Below, piece by piece: positions 8,885 through 17,095 of a DNA stretch of 64,000 bases (position 1 is its first letter; each line of letters begins with the position of its first letter). The stretch is from Bacillus massiliglaciei (GTDB taxonomy: Bacteria; Bacillota; Bacilli; Bacillales; DSM-1321), in the NCBI RefSeq assembly GCF_900098925.1, contig NZ_LT622360.1:108384-172383 (forward strand), read 5' to 3'. The notes below the pieces were generated by a model. The model did not search any database. It was not told the DNA's origin and saw only the letters and a program-made list of their open reading frames with translations. Position numbers and translations under genes: made by a program.

Positions 8885-8913
8885 TTGAAAAGTCAATGTA
8901 TAAATAGTATATT
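8885..8913 (+). promoter_or_regulatory. Sigma-A promoter for thiT
   Basis: TTGAAA and TATATT separated by 17 bp lie about 30 bp before the riboswitch. Confidence 0.65.
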
Positions 8914-8940
8914 TTATTTGAGGATTTTAACTATATAAGT

Positions 8941-9022
8941 CCACAAGGGGAGCTGGAGAGGCTGAGAGTGAGCGAGTGAGTTCTGACCCTATGAACCTGT
9001 TAGTTAATGCTAGCGCAGGGAT
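8941..9022 (+). ncRNA. TPP (THI-box) riboswitch
   Basis: The conserved elements occur in order: GGGG, GCTGAGA, GACCCTATGAACCTG, and GTTAATGCTAGCGCAGGGA. This is the thiamine pyrophosphate aptamer. It precedes an intrinsic terminator and thiT, so thiamine pyrophosphate should stop transcription. Confidence 0.97.
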
Positions 9023-9036
9023 GTGGTTTTGGATAC

Positions 9037-9079
9037 AAGCAATACTGGGCATCCATTACCGCCCCGGTGTTGCTTTTTC
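9037..9079 (+). terminator. Riboswitch expression-platform terminator
   Basis: AAGCAATACTGGG pairs with CCCGGTGTTGCTT (about 13 bp with G-U pairs), followed by a T tract. It lies between the TPP aptamer and thiT. Confidence 0.85.
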
Positions 9080-9145
9080 TTTTGGATAAAAGCAGCTGGG
9101 GGTACTCATGAAGGCTCCTCTGGAAGTAGGGGAGGAGAAGGAAAT

Positions 9146-9721
9146 ATGAATCAAAAAACATTATTTATGGTGGAAATAGCTGTCTTTGCAGCACTTGCGC
9201 TGCTGCTGGATCTAGTTTCGGGTTTTATCTTTTCGCGGATCTGGCCGCAGGGAGGATCGGTATCGATTGCCATGGTGCCTGTTTTCTTAATGGCCTTTCG
9301 CTGGGGAATCAAAGGCGGGGTATTAACAGGTGTCCTGTTAGGGGCCTTCCAGATTCTTTTTGGAGCCGTGCCGTTTCATCTGGCATCCTGGATTATCGAT
9401 TATGTTCTGGCATTCGGGGTCGTTGGACTGTCAGGTGTCTTTATGAATAAGATTGCCTATTATTCTAAAAAGGGCATGATGTCCAAAGTAAATGCCTATG
9501 TTGTGTCGGGGGTATTTATAGGAAGCTTTCTGAGGTTTCTCTGCCACTTTGCTTCAGGGGTTCTTCTTTTTGGCATGTACGCACCTAAAGGCCAGCCGGC
9601 TACAGTCTATTCTTTCATTTATAATGGAACGTATATGCTTCCAAGTGCTATTTTATCGGCAGTCGTGCTTATTTTGATTTATGCGGCGGCCCCAAAGGTA
9701 TTATTAAAAAAAGCTTATTAA
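9146..9721 (+). CDS. thiT: Thiamine transporter, energy-coupling factor S component (ThiT/YuaJ)
   Basis: The 191-residue product is a six-span membrane protein of the ThiT/YuaJ family, the thiamine-binding S subunit that uses the shared ECF module encoded elsewhere. ATG 9146 has a GGAGGAGAAGG site; the longer open frame upstream lies inside the riboswitch platform and is not coding. The TPP riboswitch and terminator upstream support thiamine as the substrate. Conserved features include the GG...GVLTGVLLG segment and the final YMLPSAI stretch. Confidence 0.93.
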   Translation: MNQKTLFMVEIAVFAALALLLDLVSGFIFSRIWPQGGSVSIAMVPVFLMAFRWGIKGGVLTGVLLGAFQILFGAVPFHLASWIIDYVLAFGVVGLSGVFMNKIAYYSKKGMMSKVNAYVVSGVFIGSFLRFLCHFASGVLLFGMYAPKGQPATVYSFIYNGTYMLPSAILSAVVLILIYAAAPKVLLKKAY

Positions 9722-9730
9722 ACAGAAAAG

Positions 9731-9769
9731 GAAGATACTCGGGATAATGAAGTCCGAGTGTCTTTTTTT
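9731..9769 (+). terminator. Terminator of thiT
   Basis: AAGATACTCGG pairs with CCGAGTGTCTT and is followed by a long T tract. Confidence 0.9.
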
Positions 9770-9865
9770 TTTGTTTGCAGTGTATTCTCAGGCGGATAGT
9801 CCTATGATAAACTTTATTTATCAAAAATTTCCATCTGCAATTGGTATGAAAAAGAAGGAGACATA

Positions 9866-10679
9866 ATGGAGTTCTTAACTGAAAAATTGTTATTTATAGC
9901 TTTGTTTATTTTTATCATTCATTCGATAGAAACACTTGCCTATGCTGTAAGATTATCTGGCGCAAGAGTCAGAATGATAGCTTCAGCCTTATCTCTCTTT
10001 AATATAATGGTCATCGTTTCAAGGTTAGCAAATATGATGCAGCAGCCTTTTACGGGCAGTCTAATCGATACTGCTCCAAAAGAAAATGCTGCGGAGTCTG
10101 TTGAAACACAATTTCGGATTCTTATTGGAGCCTCAACAATGGGAACCATTTTCGGCATTCTCCTGCTTCCTACTTTTATAGCTTTATTTTCAAGAGCCAT
10201 TATTCATTTATCGGAGGAAAGGGGTTCAGTTCCTTCCTTAATAAAAAGAATACTTTCGTTACAATATATAAAGCGAGGTATCACGCATTTTAGTTTACCG
10301 AAGTTTAGCTATTTGCAAGATACTAGAATCAAGGATCTTCCTATAAGACTGTTTTGTGTAAATATGATCATAACGGCAATCTATACGATAGGAGTATTAG
10401 CTGCTCTATATGCAGCTTTATTAGCTCCTGAACGGGCTTCTACAGCTATTATGGCTTCTGGTTTAATTAATGGGATAGCCACAATCCTGTTGGTCATTTT
10501 TATTGATCCGAAAATATCTGTTCTGGCAGATGATGTAGTTAATCACAGAGGAAGCTATCGGAAGCTGAAGTATTTCGTTAATGATGGTGACTTCACGATT
10601 ATTAGGTACCATACTTGCTCAATTTATATTCATATGGGGAGCGAAATACATAGCCTGGTTTACGAAATTCATTGTGTAA
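9866..10679 (+). pseudogene. amj: Amj-like lipid II flippase gene, frameshifted near 10580
   Basis: The first ~237 residues read as a membrane protein of the Amj (YdaH, DUF2837) family, the alternative lipid II flippase to MurJ in B. subtilis (motifs IHSIETLAYAVRLSGAR, SRLANMMQQP). At 10577-10583 the frame is lost: the annotated frame continues as unlikely sequence to 10792, whereas the +1 frame from 10581 reads MMVTSRLLGTILAQFIFIWG and ends at a TAA at 10677-10679, a sensible Amj C-terminus. One extra base (around 10580) explains this. It may be a real mutation or a sequencing error; loss of the last membrane helix would probably inactivate it. Confidence 0.75.
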
Positions 10680-10711
10680 CAGTCTTCCCCTTTTCAAGTT
10701 TGCTGGCATAT

Positions 10712-10752
10712 AAGAGAGAGAACCCCATATTTTCTTGGTGTTCTCTCTCAAA
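10712..10752. terminator. Terminator between amj and uspA
   Basis: AGAGAGAGAAC.CC pairs with GG.GTTCTCTCTC. It lies between converging genes and could serve amj; the T tract is short. Confidence 0.65.
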
Positions 10753-10784
10753 ATATTATCATGGCTTTCTTGAGGGAGATCTTT

Positions 10785-11300
10785 TTATTTAGCAATCAAT
10801 ACAGCGCAGCTTGCATTTTTAGCTACAGAACTGCTTGTGCTGCCAAGGAAAAACTTTTCAATCCCGCTTTTTTCACTGTTTCCAACTATAATTAAATCCC
10901 CATCGTGATGTTTAGCATATTCGCATATGCTTTCTGGGGCATTTCCTTCTAGAATTTCAACTGCTGCTTTTACATTATAGCCGCTAAGCAGCCTTCTCGC
11001 ATTTGCCTCTGCATTCATCACACTGTTTTTCACCACTTCATGCGTTTCATTTGCCCGATCTCCCAGTGCCCTTTCTCCTTCAATTACATTCATCGATTGA
11101 ATGGGATCTGAATACATGCCTGAGGTAATAGAAGATGGAGCATTTCCAATCATGACTTCTTCTCTTCGTTCATTTCCTACATGGATGACGGTCATTTTTG
11201 CTCCGTGAAAAGCATTTGCCACTTGAGCACCGTAATCGATTACCTTTGCACCTTCTTCGGATCCGTCATAAGCCACAATAATATGTGAAAAATGTTTCAT
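10785..11300 (-). CDS. Universal stress protein, UspA family
   Basis: The 171-residue protein has the UspA alpha/beta fold pattern: an N-terminal IIVAYDGSEEGAKVI strand-loop-helix and the C-terminal nucleotide-binding signature IIVGNSEKSGIEKFFLGSTSS (G-x2-G-x9-G-S/T type). This suggests an ATP-binding member. A variable insert (about 45-85) makes it longer than typical 140-150 aa members. ATG 11300 follows AAAAGGAGC. It is monocistronic and convergent with amj. Role in stress is known for the family only. Confidence 0.88.
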   Translation of the reverse strand: MKHFSHIIVAYDGSEEGAKVIDYGAQVANAFHGAKMTVIHVGNERREEVMIGNAPSSITSGMYSDPIQSMNVIEGERALGDRANETHEVVKNSVMNAEANARRLLSGYNVKAAVEILEGNAPESICEYAKHHDGDLIIVGNSEKSGIEKFFLGSTSSSVAKNASCAVLIAK

Positions 11301-11533
11301 ATTCTCAGCTCCTTTTGGGGTAATTTGAAATAGGGGGGAAAAGCGTATATATGGCTATTACCCCTTCTGCTGAATCATTACACGAATCCTTAAAAAAATT
11401 ATATTTTTGGAAATTTTCTGGGTGTGTGAGGTTTCCAAATGGCGGGTATAGGGTAATACAGCGATGATTTGTGTAAAAGAAGGGCAGAATATTCTGCATA
11501 TCGCTGAGTTGAATGGGGGGTTACACGGTTATC

Positions 11534-13912
11534 ATGAAATCAAGGAAAGCGTTTTTTAAGCGGAAAAATAAGCCTGTCAAATTTTTAAAAGTCCTTTTTT
11601 GGCTGGGTCCAATTATGACAATGCTGGCCATTATTCTTATATTTTTTTTACAGCCAAATATCAGCATTGATGATCTGAAAGATGGGATGAAGCAATCCAC
11701 CGAAATTTATGACGCCGATGGAGAGCTGGCCAGCAAGGTGACAGCCAATAAATCAGAAGACGTCCGGATCGAAGATGTACCGCAGCATGTGCAAGATGCC
11801 GTCATTGCGATAGAAGACCATCGTTTCATGAAGCATCATGGCATTGATTTTTTCGGGGTTGTCAGAGCAATAGGGACCAATATAAAAGCGGGTGGAATTA
11901 CGGAGGGAGCGAGCACTCTCACTCAGCAGCTTGTGAAAACGACCCTGTTAACACCTGACCGAACCTTCAAACGAAAGATGGATGAATTCTTCTTAGCCAG
12001 AGAGGTGGAAAGAGAGTTCTCTAAAGAAGAAATCTTAGAGCTTTATCTGAATAAGGTATATTTTGGCCACGGAGCATGGGGAATTCAAAAGGCTTCGAAA
12101 ATCTACTTCGGCAAGGATGTTCAGGAACTTACTGTTTCAGAAGCGGCCCTTCTGGCAGGTGTGATCAATGTTCCCGGCAAATTAGATCCTTTCAATCATT
12201 TTGAAGCATCAAAGAAAAGGAGAAATCTGGTGCTTTCCAGGATGCAGGAGCATGGCTACCTCAGCGCGGATGAAGCCAAAAAAGCAAAGAGCGAACAGAT
12301 TGTCCTGACTGAAGATGGAAAAGGAGATCCTTTAAAAGGAAAGTATCCTTACTATGTTGACCATGTTCTTTCTGAGGCTTCGAAAAAATATGATTTGGAA
12401 TTAGAAGATTTGCTGACAGGCGGGTACAAAATCTATACGTCACTTGATCAGAAGATGCAAAAGGCGGCGGAAGAAGTCTATGCCGATCCCGATAATTTCC
12501 CGAAGAGTCCGGAACAGGAGGCCGCTCAAAGCGGTACCGTGCTGCTTGATTCTAAAACAGGAGGAATTAAAGCTTTGGTCGGCGGAAGAGGGGAACACCA
12601 ATTTATGGGCTATAACCGGGCAACACAGTTGCAGGCCTCTCCGGGATCCACAATGAAGCCTTTGGCTGTATATACGCCGGCACTCGAGCAAGGGTATTCA
12701 ATCACTGCTCCTTTAAAGGATGAAAAAATGGATTTTAATGGATACAGTCCATCCAATCTGGGCGATACATATAAGGGACAGGTTCCCATGTTTCAGGCAG
12801 CAATGGAATCGTTGAACGTTCCGACTGTCTGGCTTCTTAATGAGATTGGAATTGATAATGGGTTAGATTCCTTAAAACGCTTTGGAATCCCGACAGTAGA
12901 GGAAGACAGGAATCTGGGCATTGCACTTGGAGGGCTGAAGTACGGCGTGGCTCCTATCCATATGGCAGAGGCTTATTCAGCTTTTGCTAATAAAGGTGTT
13001 CGGCATGAGGCTCATGCCATTGAAAGGATAGAAGATGCCCAGGGCAAAGAGGTCGTTTCGTGGAAAGAAAAGAAAACGAAAGTCACGACCAAAGAAATAA
13101 CCGACAAAATCAATACAATGCTGCTTGGTGTCGTTGAATATGGGACAGGATCGAATGCGAAAGTTTCAGGGCATGAAATCGCCGGGAAAACAGGATCCAC
13201 CCAAGCGGAACAATTAGACATCAGCGGAGCAGTTCAAAACCAATGGTTTGTCGGATACACGCCGGGAATTGTCGGTGCTGTCTGGGCTGGATTTGATAAA
13301 ACGGACAATCAGCATTATCTGACAACCAACAGCAGCCAGGGGGCGACACTTGTTTTCCAAAAAATCATGAAAAAGGCACTGGAAGATGAACCGGCTGAAT
13401 CCTTTCATGTCGAGGATATTTCAGGACTCATGACAGAACAGAAGAAAATAGAGGAACGCGAACAAAGACGCCAGTATTGGCGAGATAAAGGAGACCAAAT
13501 CAGGGACGGATGGAATAAGTTCAAAAATAAAATCCTTCCCAACCAGGACGCGAATGATGAGTCAGCTGAGGAACAACAGGCAGAAGCGGCTGATTCAGCT
13601 GAAAGCAAACCCCGGCAAGAAGAACGTCCTAAGGAAGATACGGCAGAACAGCCTGAAATGAATAAAGAGGCGGAAGCGGAACAGAAGCCAAAAGAAAAAG
13701 AGAAACCGATAAAATCGGAACCTGAACAAGCTGAAAATAGGGCGGAAGAAAAGAAACCGGTCAGTGAAGAACCCGTAAAGGATAAACCGGAAGCCATACC
13801 GCCTGAAAAAGAGGAAAATCAGGAGGAAATAGAGAAGAAGACAGAGGAAACTCCGGCAAAAGAAGAAAGGCCAAAGGAGGAAGAACAGGCAGACTCAGCG
13901 AATAATGAATGA
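11534..13912 (+). CDS. pbpF: Class A penicillin-binding protein (bifunctional PBP1, PbpF-like)
   Basis: The 792-residue protein has one N-terminal membrane anchor, a glycosyltransferase domain (EDHRFMKHHG, GASTLTQQLVK, REVEREFSKEEILELYLNK, FGHGAWG) and a transpeptidase domain with SxxK (SPGSTMKP, Ser about residue 372), SLN, and KTGST. It polymerises and cross-links peptidoglycan outside the membrane. The C-terminal ~150 residues are a Glu/Lys/Pro-rich acidic tail of low complexity. Start is uncertain: ATG 11534 has only a GGGGGG stretch 13 nt before it and ATG 11513 has no site. Assignment to PbpF rather than another class A PBP rests on overall likeness. Confidence 0.85.
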   Translation: MKSRKAFFKRKNKPVKFLKVLFWLGPIMTMLAIILIFFLQPNISIDDLKDGMKQSTEIYDADGELASKVTANKSEDVRIEDVPQHVQDAVIAIEDHRFMKHHGIDFFGVVRAIGTNIKAGGITEGASTLTQQLVKTTLLTPDRTFKRKMDEFFLAREVEREFSKEEILELYLNKVYFGHGAWGIQKASKIYFGKDVQELTVSEAALLAGVINVPGKLDPFNHFEASKKRRNLVLSRMQEHGYLSADEAKKAKSEQIVLTEDGKGDPLKGKYPYYVDHVLSEASKKYDLELEDLLTGGYKIYTSLDQKMQKAAEEVYADPDNFPKSPEQEAAQSGTVLLDSKTGGIKALVGGRGEHQFMGYNRATQLQASPGSTMKPLAVYTPALEQGYSITAPLKDEKMDFNGYSPSNLGDTYKGQVPMFQAAMESLNVPTVWLLNEIGIDNGLDSLKRFGIPTVEEDRNLGIALGGLKYGVAPIHMAEAYSAFANKGVRHEAHAIERIEDAQGKEVVSWKEKKTKVTTKEITDKINTMLLGVVEYGTGSNAKVSGHEIAGKTGSTQAEQLDISGAVQNQWFVGYTPGIVGAVWAGFDKTDNQHYLTTNSSQGATLVFQKIMKKALEDEPAESFHVEDISGLMTEQKKIEEREQRRQYWRDKGDQIRDGWNKFKNKILPNQDANDESAEEQQAEAADSAESKPRQEERPKEDTAEQPEMNKEAEAEQKPKEKEKPIKSEPEQAENRAEEKKPVSEEPVKDKPEAIPPEKEENQEEIEKKTEETPAKEERPKEEEQADSANNE

Positions 13913-13922
13913 CAGAAGAGCA

Positions 13923-13961
13923 AAGGAGACATTCCGCCTGACCTGCGGGATGTCTTCTTTA
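13923..13961 (+). terminator. Terminator of the class A PBP gene
   Basis: AAGGAGACATTCCGC pairs with GCGGGATGTCTTCTT, followed by T-rich DNA. Confidence 0.85.
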
Positions 13962-14007
13962 TTTGGTGGCATAAGCTTATAAAAACAGAGAGAGGAATGG
14001 TACATAT

Positions 14008-14409
14008 ATGAAATTTAATGGCTTTTCCGCTGTACAAGTCAGAATAGCCAGGCCTACGGATAAATTTGAAGAAATTATTGATTTTTATAAGAATGGCTTG
14101 GGACTTAAGGAAATAGAACAATTTAAGGGAGCGGAATACACAGGGGTGATTTTCGGCCTGCCTGATGTTACCTATCAATTGGAGTTTACCCGGCATATCA
14201 ACGGGAGTCCCTGCCCTGCCCCTACCAAAGATAATTTGTTAGTTTTTTATATGACAGATAAAAAGGAAATCGACACAATAACTAAACGATTGCAAAAAAT
14301 GGGCTATACAGAGGCGGAGCCAGAGAATGAATATTGGAAAGAACAGGGGGTTACGATAGAGGATCCGGACGGCTGGCGTATTGTTTTAATGAATCGTTCT
14401 TATGAGTAA
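14008..14409 (+). CDS. VOC (glyoxalase/bleomycin resistance) superfamily protein, YycE-like
   Basis: The 133-residue protein fits the two-module beta-alpha-beta-beta-beta fold of vicinal oxygen chelate proteins: VRIARPTDKFEEIIDFYKNGLGL at the start and a C-terminal EDPDGWRIVLMN strand. The central HINGSPCPAPTKDNLLVFY segment strongly recalls B. subtilis YycE, a structurally known but functionally uncharacterised member. Substrate unknown. Monocistronic, with a strong terminator after it. Confidence 0.8.
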   Translation: MKFNGFSAVQVRIARPTDKFEEIIDFYKNGLGLKEIEQFKGAEYTGVIFGLPDVTYQLEFTRHINGSPCPAPTKDNLLVFYMTDKKEIDTITKRLQKMGYTEAEPENEYWKEQGVTIEDPDGWRIVLMNRSYE

Positions 14410-14471
14410 TTTTTCAGAAGGATGGAGGGGTCTTCTCTAGTACACTCTGGAACAGCCTGCTACGCATAACA

Positions 14472-14500
14472 AAAGGCATCGAGGGACCTCGATGCCTTTG
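14472..14500. terminator. Bidirectional terminator
   Basis: AAAGGCATCGAGG pairs perfectly with CCTCGATGCCTTT. It separates the VOC gene (+) from the converging HPr-like gene (-). Confidence 0.85.
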
Positions 14501-14547
14501 AATATACTTTTTAAATGTCCTTTCCTCCATAAGAGAAGAACGTTTGT

Positions 14548-14868
14548 TTACAGCTGAACTGAATGATCTTCTGATGGAGTTTCCATATATCGATCGAGTC
14601 CGTTTTCTTCTTCGGCACAGCACTGTTCAATTTGTTTCAATGTATCCTGTACATTCTTTCCTTCCAGAATGACTTTAATATCTGCGCATTCTTCCAGTGT
14701 AAGCATGAAAGATACCAGTTTTGGCAATTCACTTGCTTCAATCATTTTATATTCGCACACAAGATAGGCTCTGCCTTCGAAATCCTGGATGGCCTGGTGC
14801 AGATTCATAATTTGGGTCATGGATAACCTGGAATTTAATTTAAGATCAGTAGACATCATTTTATACAT
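14548..14868 (-). CDS. Divergent HPr-like protein lacking the phosphorylatable histidine
   Basis: The 106-residue product lines up along its first ~85 residues with the HPr/Crh fold (pattern V.L...L......L...A..F...., then K..EAS.L..LVS, then ADIKVILEGK..Q..L..IEQ). The position of His15 is Ser16 and that of regulatory Ser46 is a Glu, so it should not carry PTS phosphate; a Glu at that point mimics phospho-Ser46. The C-terminal ~20 residues are acidic and contain a Cys pair. ATG 14868 follows AAGGAG. The alignment is by eye, so the family assignment is tentative. No PTS genes lie nearby. Confidence 0.5.
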   Translation of the reverse strand: MYKMMSTDLKLNSRLSMTQIMNLHQAIQDFEGRAYLVCEYKMIEASELPKLVSFMLTLEECADIKVILEGKNVQDTLKQIEQCCAEEENGLDRYMETPSEDHSVQL

Positions 14869-15028
14869 CTTTGATTGCTCCTTTTTCTCTATGTAGTATT
14901 GTATATTTTCAAGATATCTTTTTGTATTGGTTATGTTGATTATTTACCCGGACAAGAAACTTTGAAACCACATGTTGAGAAAAGAATTTAGGAGACGGGG
15001 ATGAGGGGGGAGTAGAAATGAAGCCAGG

Positions 15029-15063
15029 GGCTGCAGGCGAACTTACATTTAGCGCCTGCAGCC
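15029..15063 (-). terminator. Hairpin after the AhpD-like gene
   Basis: CTGCAGGCG pairs with CGCCTGCAG over a 12-nt loop. It lies just past the minus-strand stop at 15075, but no clear T tract follows, so terminator function is uncertain. Confidence 0.45.
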
Positions 15064-15074
15064 TAATGCATCTC

Positions 15075-15473
15075 CTATCGAAGATCCATTAAGGCACCAA
15101 AATATTGCTGGGCTGTTGTAAAGCAAATAAAGGCAATTAACTCTGAAATTTCAGAATCAGTGAATTCTTCTTTTAAAACATCCATGAATTTCTCTTCTGT
15201 CTTTTCTCTTTGAAGTAAAAAAATTTCAGCATAGGCCATCGCATAACTGACTTTCTTATTTTCTGATGTCTGCGGCTTTCCTTTTACCTGGCAGTAGGCG
15301 CATCCATTTCCAAAAGCGAGAACGCGTCTGACCTGTTCCTTCAGCTCTTGCGGAAGCAGGCCGTCTGACGCTGCGGCAGCCTCTAATTGGGTCCAAGCCT
15401 TGCGGATCGTCAAAGAATGAAATAATTTTTGATAAGGTGTATCACCTGTAAGAGCTAGTTTAATTCTAACCAT
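15075..15473 (-). CDS. AhpD/carboxymuconolactone decarboxylase-like protein with a CxxC motif
   Basis: The 132-residue helical protein contains FGNGCAYCQVKG (Cys58, Cys61) in the position of the redox-active CxxC of AhpD-like proteins. The spacing to the following helices also fits, although the usual EExxxC/H glutamates are not obvious. Possible role: peroxide-related or thiol redox chemistry, inferred from the motif. It is transcribed divergently from lrpC across a 117-bp region with a perfect 18-bp palindrome, so LrpC may control it. Confidence 0.65.
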   Translation of the reverse strand: MVRIKLALTGDTPYQKLFHSLTIRKAWTQLEAAAASDGLLPQELKEQVRRVLAFGNGCAYCQVKGKPQTSENKKVSYAMAYAEIFLLQREKTEEKFMDVLKEEFTDSEISELIAFICFTTAQQYFGALMDLR

Positions 15474-15540
15474 CTTTTTCCCTCCTTAGAAAAATGATAA
15501 GCTATTAAAAAGAAAATATTAATTTCTTTTTTTAAGGAAC

Positions 15541-15558
15541 TGATAAGTATACTTATCA
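15541..15558. promoter_or_regulatory. Perfect palindrome TGATAAGTATACTTATCA, likely operator
   Basis: An 18-bp perfect inverted repeat lies between the divergent AhpD-like gene and lrpC. Further half sites occur at 15494 (TGATAAG) and 15584 (CTTATCA). Lrp/AsnC proteins bind such repeated AT-rich palindromes, so autoregulation by LrpC is the simplest guess. Confidence 0.55.
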
Positions 15559-15590
15559 AATAGATTGTAAAGAGAGTGAATTCTTATCAA

Positions 15591-16025
15591 ATGAAATTAG
15601 ATGACAAAGACAGAGAAATATTGAATGAATTAGGGAGAGACGGACGGCTGTCAATGAGAGAACTGGGGAAAAAAGTGGGGATGTCTGCTCCTGCTGTGAC
15701 GGAACGAGTACGGCAGATGGAATCGTTTGGAGTAATCACTGGATACCATGCGGCTATTAACCGGAAAAAAATCGGCTTTCCAATCGATTGTATCATGGAG
15801 GCAACAGTAAAAAACGGAGAGTATGAACGGTTTAAAACCTATATTTCTAAAAGACCGGAAGTTGAGCATTGCTGGAGGATAGCTGGCCGGGCGTGCTTCA
15901 TGCTGAAAATGCATGCAGAGAGCCTTGAGAAAGTAGAGGAGTTCATCTCCCAAACGATTCCCTATGCTCAGACAGTCACTCATATAGTCCTTTCTGAAGT
16001 GGACATGAATCAGGATAAATATTGA
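15591..16025 (+). CDS. lrpC: Lrp/AsnC family transcriptional regulator LrpC
   Basis: The 144-residue protein (from ATG 15591) has an N-terminal winged helix-turn-helix (LSMRELGKKVGMSAPAVTER) and a C-terminal RAM ligand domain ending in SPYAQTVTH-like IPYAQTVTHIVLSEVD. Sequence is close to B. subtilis LrpC, a DNA-bending regulator linked to amino acid metabolism and sporulation. A GTG at 15576 would add five residues; the family normally begins MKLD, supporting 15591. A palindrome just upstream suggests autoregulation. Confidence 0.88.
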   Translation: MKLDDKDREILNELGRDGRLSMRELGKKVGMSAPAVTERVRQMESFGVITGYHAAINRKKIGFPIDCIMEATVKNGEYERFKTYISKRPEVEHCWRIAGRACFMLKMHAESLEKVEEFISQTIPYAQTVTHIVLSEVDMNQDKY

Positions 16026-16042
16026 CAATGATAATCAATTTC
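16024..16042 (+). promoter_or_regulatory. Fur box upstream of hmoA
   Basis: GACAATGATAATCAATTTC matches 16 of 19 positions of the classic Fur consensus. It sits 40 bp before hmoA next to an AT-rich promoter region, predicting repression under iron sufficiency. Confidence 0.85.
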
Positions 16043-16081
16043 ATTTAAAATAATTTATTATATCGGAATGGGGCTGTATGC

Positions 16082-16417
16082 ATGTTTATCCAAAAAAGAG
16101 TGATGACCATTAAGGAAGGTTTTGCTGATCAAGTAGTGGAGAATTTCCGCAATCGCCAAGGGATTATTCAAGAGCAGGAAGGATTCATCGATCAAACGGT
16201 GATGGTGAAAAAAGTCCGGCGCGGAGACGAAGAAGTGGTGATCATGATTCGCTGGGAATCAGAATCACATTGGAAACAATGGGAAAAAAGTGATGCCCAT
16301 ATTCAAGGACATAAAAAAAATATGGGGAAACCAAAACCAGATTACATCTTGGATGTATCCCATGGATTGTATGAAGTAAAGGCCGTCAAAACACCTGCAT
16401 CAGGGACTGAAGCATAA
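16082..16417 (+). CDS. hmoA: Heme-degrading monooxygenase HmoA
   Basis: The 111-residue ABM-fold protein is nearly collinear with B. subtilis HmoA (YetG): VMTIKEGFADQVVENF near the N-terminus, then VVMIRWESESHWKQWEKSDAH with the heme-contacting His/Trp residues, and KPKPDY. HmoA opens heme to release iron in the cytoplasm. The Fur box upstream agrees with iron control known in B. subtilis. The ribosome binding site is weak (TGGGGCTG). Confidence 0.92.
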   Translation: MFIQKRVMTIKEGFADQVVENFRNRQGIIQEQEGFIDQTVMVKKVRRGDEEVVIMIRWESESHWKQWEKSDAHIQGHKKNMGKPKPDYILDVSHGLYEVKAVKTPASGTEA

Positions 16418-16420
16418 GAG

Positions 16421-16454
16421 AAAAGCAAATTTCAAAGTGGAATTTGCTTTTTTT
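16421..16454 (+). terminator. Terminator of hmoA
   Basis: AAAGCAAATT pairs with AATTTGCTTT and is followed by T's. Confidence 0.9.
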
Positions 16455-16534
16455 ATGAAAAAGGGAACGATATAGAGAGTTGAAACGTCTCCATGGATGA
16501 GGAGAACTCATAGAGAGCGTGGTGAGAAAAGAAG

Positions 16535-17095
16535 ATGGGGGAGAAAGAGCGGATTCAGAGGGCGCAGTCAGGAGATGATTCTGATTTAGCCATGCTTCTG
16601 CGGGACAATTATGCTTTTTTATTAAAATATATAATTAAATTGACTTACAAATCCTCTGAAGCAGAGGATCTGGCCCAGGAAACCATGGCAAAGGCTATTT
16701 CAAATATTTGATCGTTCAATGGAAAGGCCAAATTTTCCACTTGGCTTATTTCGATTGCCACCCATTTGTATGTAGATCAGCAGCGGAAAAGGAAGCGGGA
16801 ACGTGCCTGGAAAAAAGAACAAACACTGCGGCAGAAAAAGTGGCAGGCAGAAGCCGGGAATCAAGCTTGGGATGAGATGATAGAGATACTGGGCAGGATG
16901 AAGGATGAATGGCGTATCCCTATTATTCTTAAACATTACTATAGCTATTCTTATGGAGAGATCAGCAAGATGCTAAACATTGCCGAATGAACGGTAAAAT
17001 CAAGAGTCCATAAAGGAATTGCCGCAATACGGAAGGAGCTGAAAAAGAATGGAGAAGAACAAAAGGGCATCCCTGGAACAGCCAGACAGCCTTGA
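16535..17095 (+). pseudogene. sigY: ECF sigma factor gene (SigY-like) with two in-frame stop codons
   Basis: Reading from ATG 16535 in one frame gives a complete ECF sigma factor: region 2 (SSEAEDLAQETMAKAI, FNGKAKFSTWLISIATHLYVDQ) and region 4 (WRIPIILKHYYSYSYGEIS, TVKSRVHKGIAAIRKEL). TGA stops interrupt it at 16709-16711 and at 16988-16990, the latter where a Gly codon (GGA) is usual before TVKSRV. No frameshift is needed, so two point changes (or base-call errors) suffice. The following genes match the yxlC-yxlD partners of B. subtilis sigY. As read, no functional sigma factor can be made. Confidence 0.8.

Noticed and set aside
9023-9145. N-terminal extension of ThiT
   Set aside because: It covers the riboswitch terminator; the ATG at 9146 has the ribosome site and the family's normal start.
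16470-16534. ECF-type autoregulatory promoter (TGAAAC with CGTC) for the sigY-like gene
   Set aside because: TGAAAC is present but no CGTC lies at the proper distance downstream.
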